Below are positions 6,451 through 7,488 of a DNA stretch of 7,488 nucleotides, piece after piece. The notes beneath the pieces are model-generated. The model did no database searches, had not been told where the DNA came from, and saw nothing but the letters and a program-made list of their open reading frames with translations. Positions within the stretch are counted from its first letter, which is position 1. Each line of letters begins with the position of its first letter. The stretch comes from an uncultured Coriobacteriaceae bacterium (GTDB taxonomy: Bacteria > Actinomycetota > Coriobacteriia > Coriobacteriales > Atopobiaceae). The stretch covers positions 1-7,488 of the forward strand of contig UQWE01000066.1 of the NCBI GenBank assembly GCA_900544655.1, written 5' to 3'. The translations under genes were made by a program, and so were the position numbers.

Positions 6451-6744
6451 GTGTTCCACGACGACCAGGGGTCCCAATACACCTCGCGCGCATTCCAGAG
6501 ATGCCTCGAGTCGCACGGGATAGCCCAGTCAATGTCAAGGCCTGGAAATCCGTGGGACAATGCGGTGGCCGAGTCGTTCTTCAAGACGCTCAAGCGAGAG
6601 CTGATAAATGACAGAAGATACAAATCCAGGGACGAGGCGAGGCAGGAGGTGTTCAAATACATCGAGCTCTACTACAACAGGCAGCGGTTGCATTCCAAGA
6701 ACGGATATATGGCGCCTTGCGACTTAGAGCGAGATGCCGCCTGA
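6451..6744 (+). pseudogene. IS3-family transposase OrfB, 3' fragment
   Basis: The C-terminal third of an IS3-family DDE transposase (rve integrase core). It reads VFHDDQGSQYTSRAF, then GNPWDNAVAESFFKTLK, then ELYYNRQRLHSKNGYMAP before the stop at 6742-6744. The second catalytic Asp (codon at 6463) and the Glu (6571) are 35 residues apart, the IS3-family DD(35)E spacing. The first catalytic Asp, the helix-turn-helix regions and OrfA are missing. The reading frame is open back to an ATG at 6349, but residues before 6451 (such as GAPFCFSAAFSA) do not look like transposase. The true gene is therefore 5'-truncated, with the junction just before 6451. The fragment cannot be active by itself. Confidence 0.88.
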
Positions 6745-6784
6745 AGATGCTTAAATAATTGTCCAGAAAACCTTGGCCACTCCA
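6451..6784. mobile_element. IS3-family insertion sequence remnant with candidate right end
   Basis: The remnant comprises the transposase 3' fragment and about 40 bases past its stop. Those include TGTCCAGAAAACCTTGG at 6760-6776, running into CCACTCCA. Read from outside this gives TGGAGTGGCCAAGG, with the terminal TG/CA usual for IS3-family ends. No matching left end is present in the window. The exact right boundary is uncertain because CTCCA is repeated at 6780-6789. Confidence 0.6.
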
Positions 6785-6790
6785 CTCCAG

Positions 6791-6805
6791 ACCGGTGACG
6801 CCGGT
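6791..6805. repeat. Short imperfect palindrome just outside the IS end
   Basis: ACCGG-TGACG-CCGGT has five-base perfect arms and lies between the IS right end and the ATPase remnant. It could be a target-site feature, but is equally compatible with chance. Confidence 0.2.
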
Positions 6806-6819
6806 CCAAGTTTTTGTCC

Positions 6820-7040
6820 TCAGTCCCGGGGCAGTGGGTGGTCCTGGAAGAAAAGTCCCGAGTCGCGCGTAGCCTGTAGAGGGCAATGGGGTCGTTAAGC
6901 GTGACATAGCCGCATATCTCGCCCAGGCAGCGCCTAATCATCGTCGACTTGCCCACCTAGCGCGGGCCCGTGACCAAAACGACCTTGTACTGCGCAAGCA
7001 GACGTCCAAGGGTGGCCTCAGCTTATCGGGTGATGTACAT
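6820..7040 (-). pseudogene. AAA ATPase (AAA_14/DUF4143-type), decayed 5' fragment
   Basis: The minus strand starts at an ATG (7040) with AGGAG seven bases upstream. It then reads MYITR, stop, AEATLGRLLAQYKVVLVTGPR, stop, VGKSTMIRRCLGE. This is the start of an AAA_14-type ATPase, where GPRQVGKST is the usual Walker A. The two stops are TAA at 7023-7025 and TAG at 6957-6959. The TAG most simply comes from CAG by one substitution and sits inside the P-loop. Past GYVTLNDPIAL the frame breaks near 6879, and homology continues in another frame as LQATRDSGLFFQDHPLP. A TGA follows at 6820-6822. The rest of the ATPase and the DUF4143 domain are missing; an IS3 end lies about 40 bases away. Such proteins are common accessory genes, often in many copies, in gut anaerobes. 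Confidence 0.8.
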
Positions 7041-7069
7041 ATGACTACTCCTGCCTGCGGCGTCATATG
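7038..7069. repeat. 8-bp inverted repeat enclosing the ATPase SD and start codon
   Basis: CATATGAC (7038-7045) and GTCATATG (7062-7069) are perfect reverse complements, 16 bases apart. In the minus-strand transcript the start ATG lies in one arm and the AGGAG in the loop. The fold could modulate initiation, or the site could be a protein-binding repeat. Confidence 0.4.
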
Positions 7070-7084
7070 AGAAACCGTTTTCTC
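7069..7084. promoter_or_regulatory. Palindromic candidate operator upstream of the ATPase remnant
   Basis: GAGAAA-CCGT-TTTCTC has perfect six-base arms. It lies directly upstream (minus-strand sense) of the ATPase SD, touching the CATATGAC repeat. Position and symmetry fit an operator or small hairpin. I know of no regulator for it. Confidence 0.3.
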
Positions 7085-7381
7085 GTCTTTGCGGGGCGTA
7101 GGGGGTCGGGAGCGCTTTGGGCGGCATGCGATTCGTCGTTTGGGGGTTGATATCGGCCGTTGGCCGTACGAACACGGTAGTTCAAGGCCGGATGAGAGGT
7201 CCTCGCCGATGCCCTCTCTCGTCCCGCACGCCCTTCTCGCCCGACGCGTGAACACGGTTTCGCGCGTTCTGGGGTGCGGGAGCGGAGGCACGTCCCATAC
7301 TGCTGGTCACACGGAGAGGCGGGGCAGACTCGGCATCGACGCTCGCCCCTCGGGGACCGCGAAGCCTCGGAGGTGTCGGGT
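7085..7381. other. Intergenic stretch without a recognisable gene
   Basis: About 300 bases with open frames on the minus strand but none with a sensible start, SD or protein-like composition; they are Arg/Ser/Pro-rich. It contains a direct repeat GAACACGGT at 7170-7178 and 7250-7258 (80 bases apart). The first copy is part of GAAC-ACGGTA-GTTC. An imperfect stem is possible around 7191-7233 (GGATGAGAGG with CCTCTCTCGTCC). It may hold the promoter of the gene starting at 7382, but I see no convincing -35/-10 pair. Confidence 0.35.
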
Positions 7382-7488
7382 ATGGCAATCGAGCACGTTA
7401 TCGTTGTCGCGGCGCTGGTGGCCCTCAACATGTACGCCGTCGCCTGCTGCCTGCGCAACGGCCGCGGCAGGGGCAGCGCCGGGCACGA
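7382..7488 (+). CDS. Putative membrane protein, N-terminus only (runs off the right edge)
   Basis: The ATG at 7382 has a strong SD, GGAGG (7369-7373), eight bases upstream. The 35 visible codons begin MAIEHVIVVAALVALNMYAV. That is one hydrophobic segment (about 5-23) followed by Cys-Cys-Leu-Arg and an Arg/Gly-rich turn, as in a membrane anchor or the first transmembrane helix with a positive cytoplasmic loop. I cannot name the family from this much sequence. Confidence 0.55.
   Translation, partial: MAIEHVIVVAALVALNMYAVACCLRNGRGRGSAGH

Noticed and set aside
7063..7458. 131-codon minus-strand open frame near the right end
   Set aside because: Arg/Ser/Ala-rich shadow composition, no SD, and it overlaps a plus-strand start with a strong SD.
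1..7488. tRNA, rRNA or CRISPR array
   Set aside because: No cloverleaf-like or rRNA stretch and no regularly spaced repeats were seen on either strand by eye.

Overview
The window is GC-rich, densely coded bacterial DNA with strong Shine-Dalgarno (SD) sites. It looks like an actinobacterium, most likely a Coriobacteriia-type gut or oral anaerobe such as Olsenella, Collinsella or Atopobium. That placement is an inference from codon use, the genes present and the style of the mobile-element debris; no rRNA or marker gene is present.

Region 1 (1-1290): a DeoR/GlpR-type repressor gene on the minus strand (158-970), possibly followed by the start of another minus-strand gene that runs off the left edge. 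It is divergent from the catabolic operon. The 971-1290 gap holds an AT-rich island (about 1141-1260) with inverted and direct repeats that fit a shared operator and promoter zone.

Region 2 (1291-6260): a four-gene plus-strand cluster. It encodes a GatC-like PTS EIIC permease, a class II (FucA-like) sugar-phosphate aldolase, an S-methyl-5-thioribose kinase (MtnK) and an S-methyl-5-thioribose-1-phosphate isomerase (MtnA), and ends in a 14-bp stem-loop. Together the enzymes spell out a 5-methylthioribose/5-deoxyribose disposal route (a 'DHAP shunt'). The pentose is taken up and phosphorylated at C1, isomerised to the ribulose-1-phosphate, then cleaved to DHAP plus an aldehyde. None of the enzymes of the classical methionine-regenerating branch after MtnA is present. 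The permease has no EIIA or EIIB partner here and the pathway has its own kinase, so the EIIC homologue may work without PTS phosphorylation.

As read, both mtnK and mtnA carry single-base frame breaks of opposite sign. mtnK has one extra base in a six-C run at 4089-4094; mtnA lacks one base near 5711-5719. The permease and aldolase are intact. The pathway is therefore decaying, or the assembly has indel errors, or expression involves frameshifting.

Region 3 (6261-7040): debris. It holds a long near-perfect inverted repeat (6280-6351), the 3' part of an IS3-family transposase with a candidate right IS end, and a decayed minus-strand AAA ATPase. The ATPase has two nonsense codons, one inside its Walker A motif, and a frame break.

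Region 4 (7041-7488): a 341-base stretch without a recognisable gene, then the start of a small membrane-protein gene that runs off the right edge.
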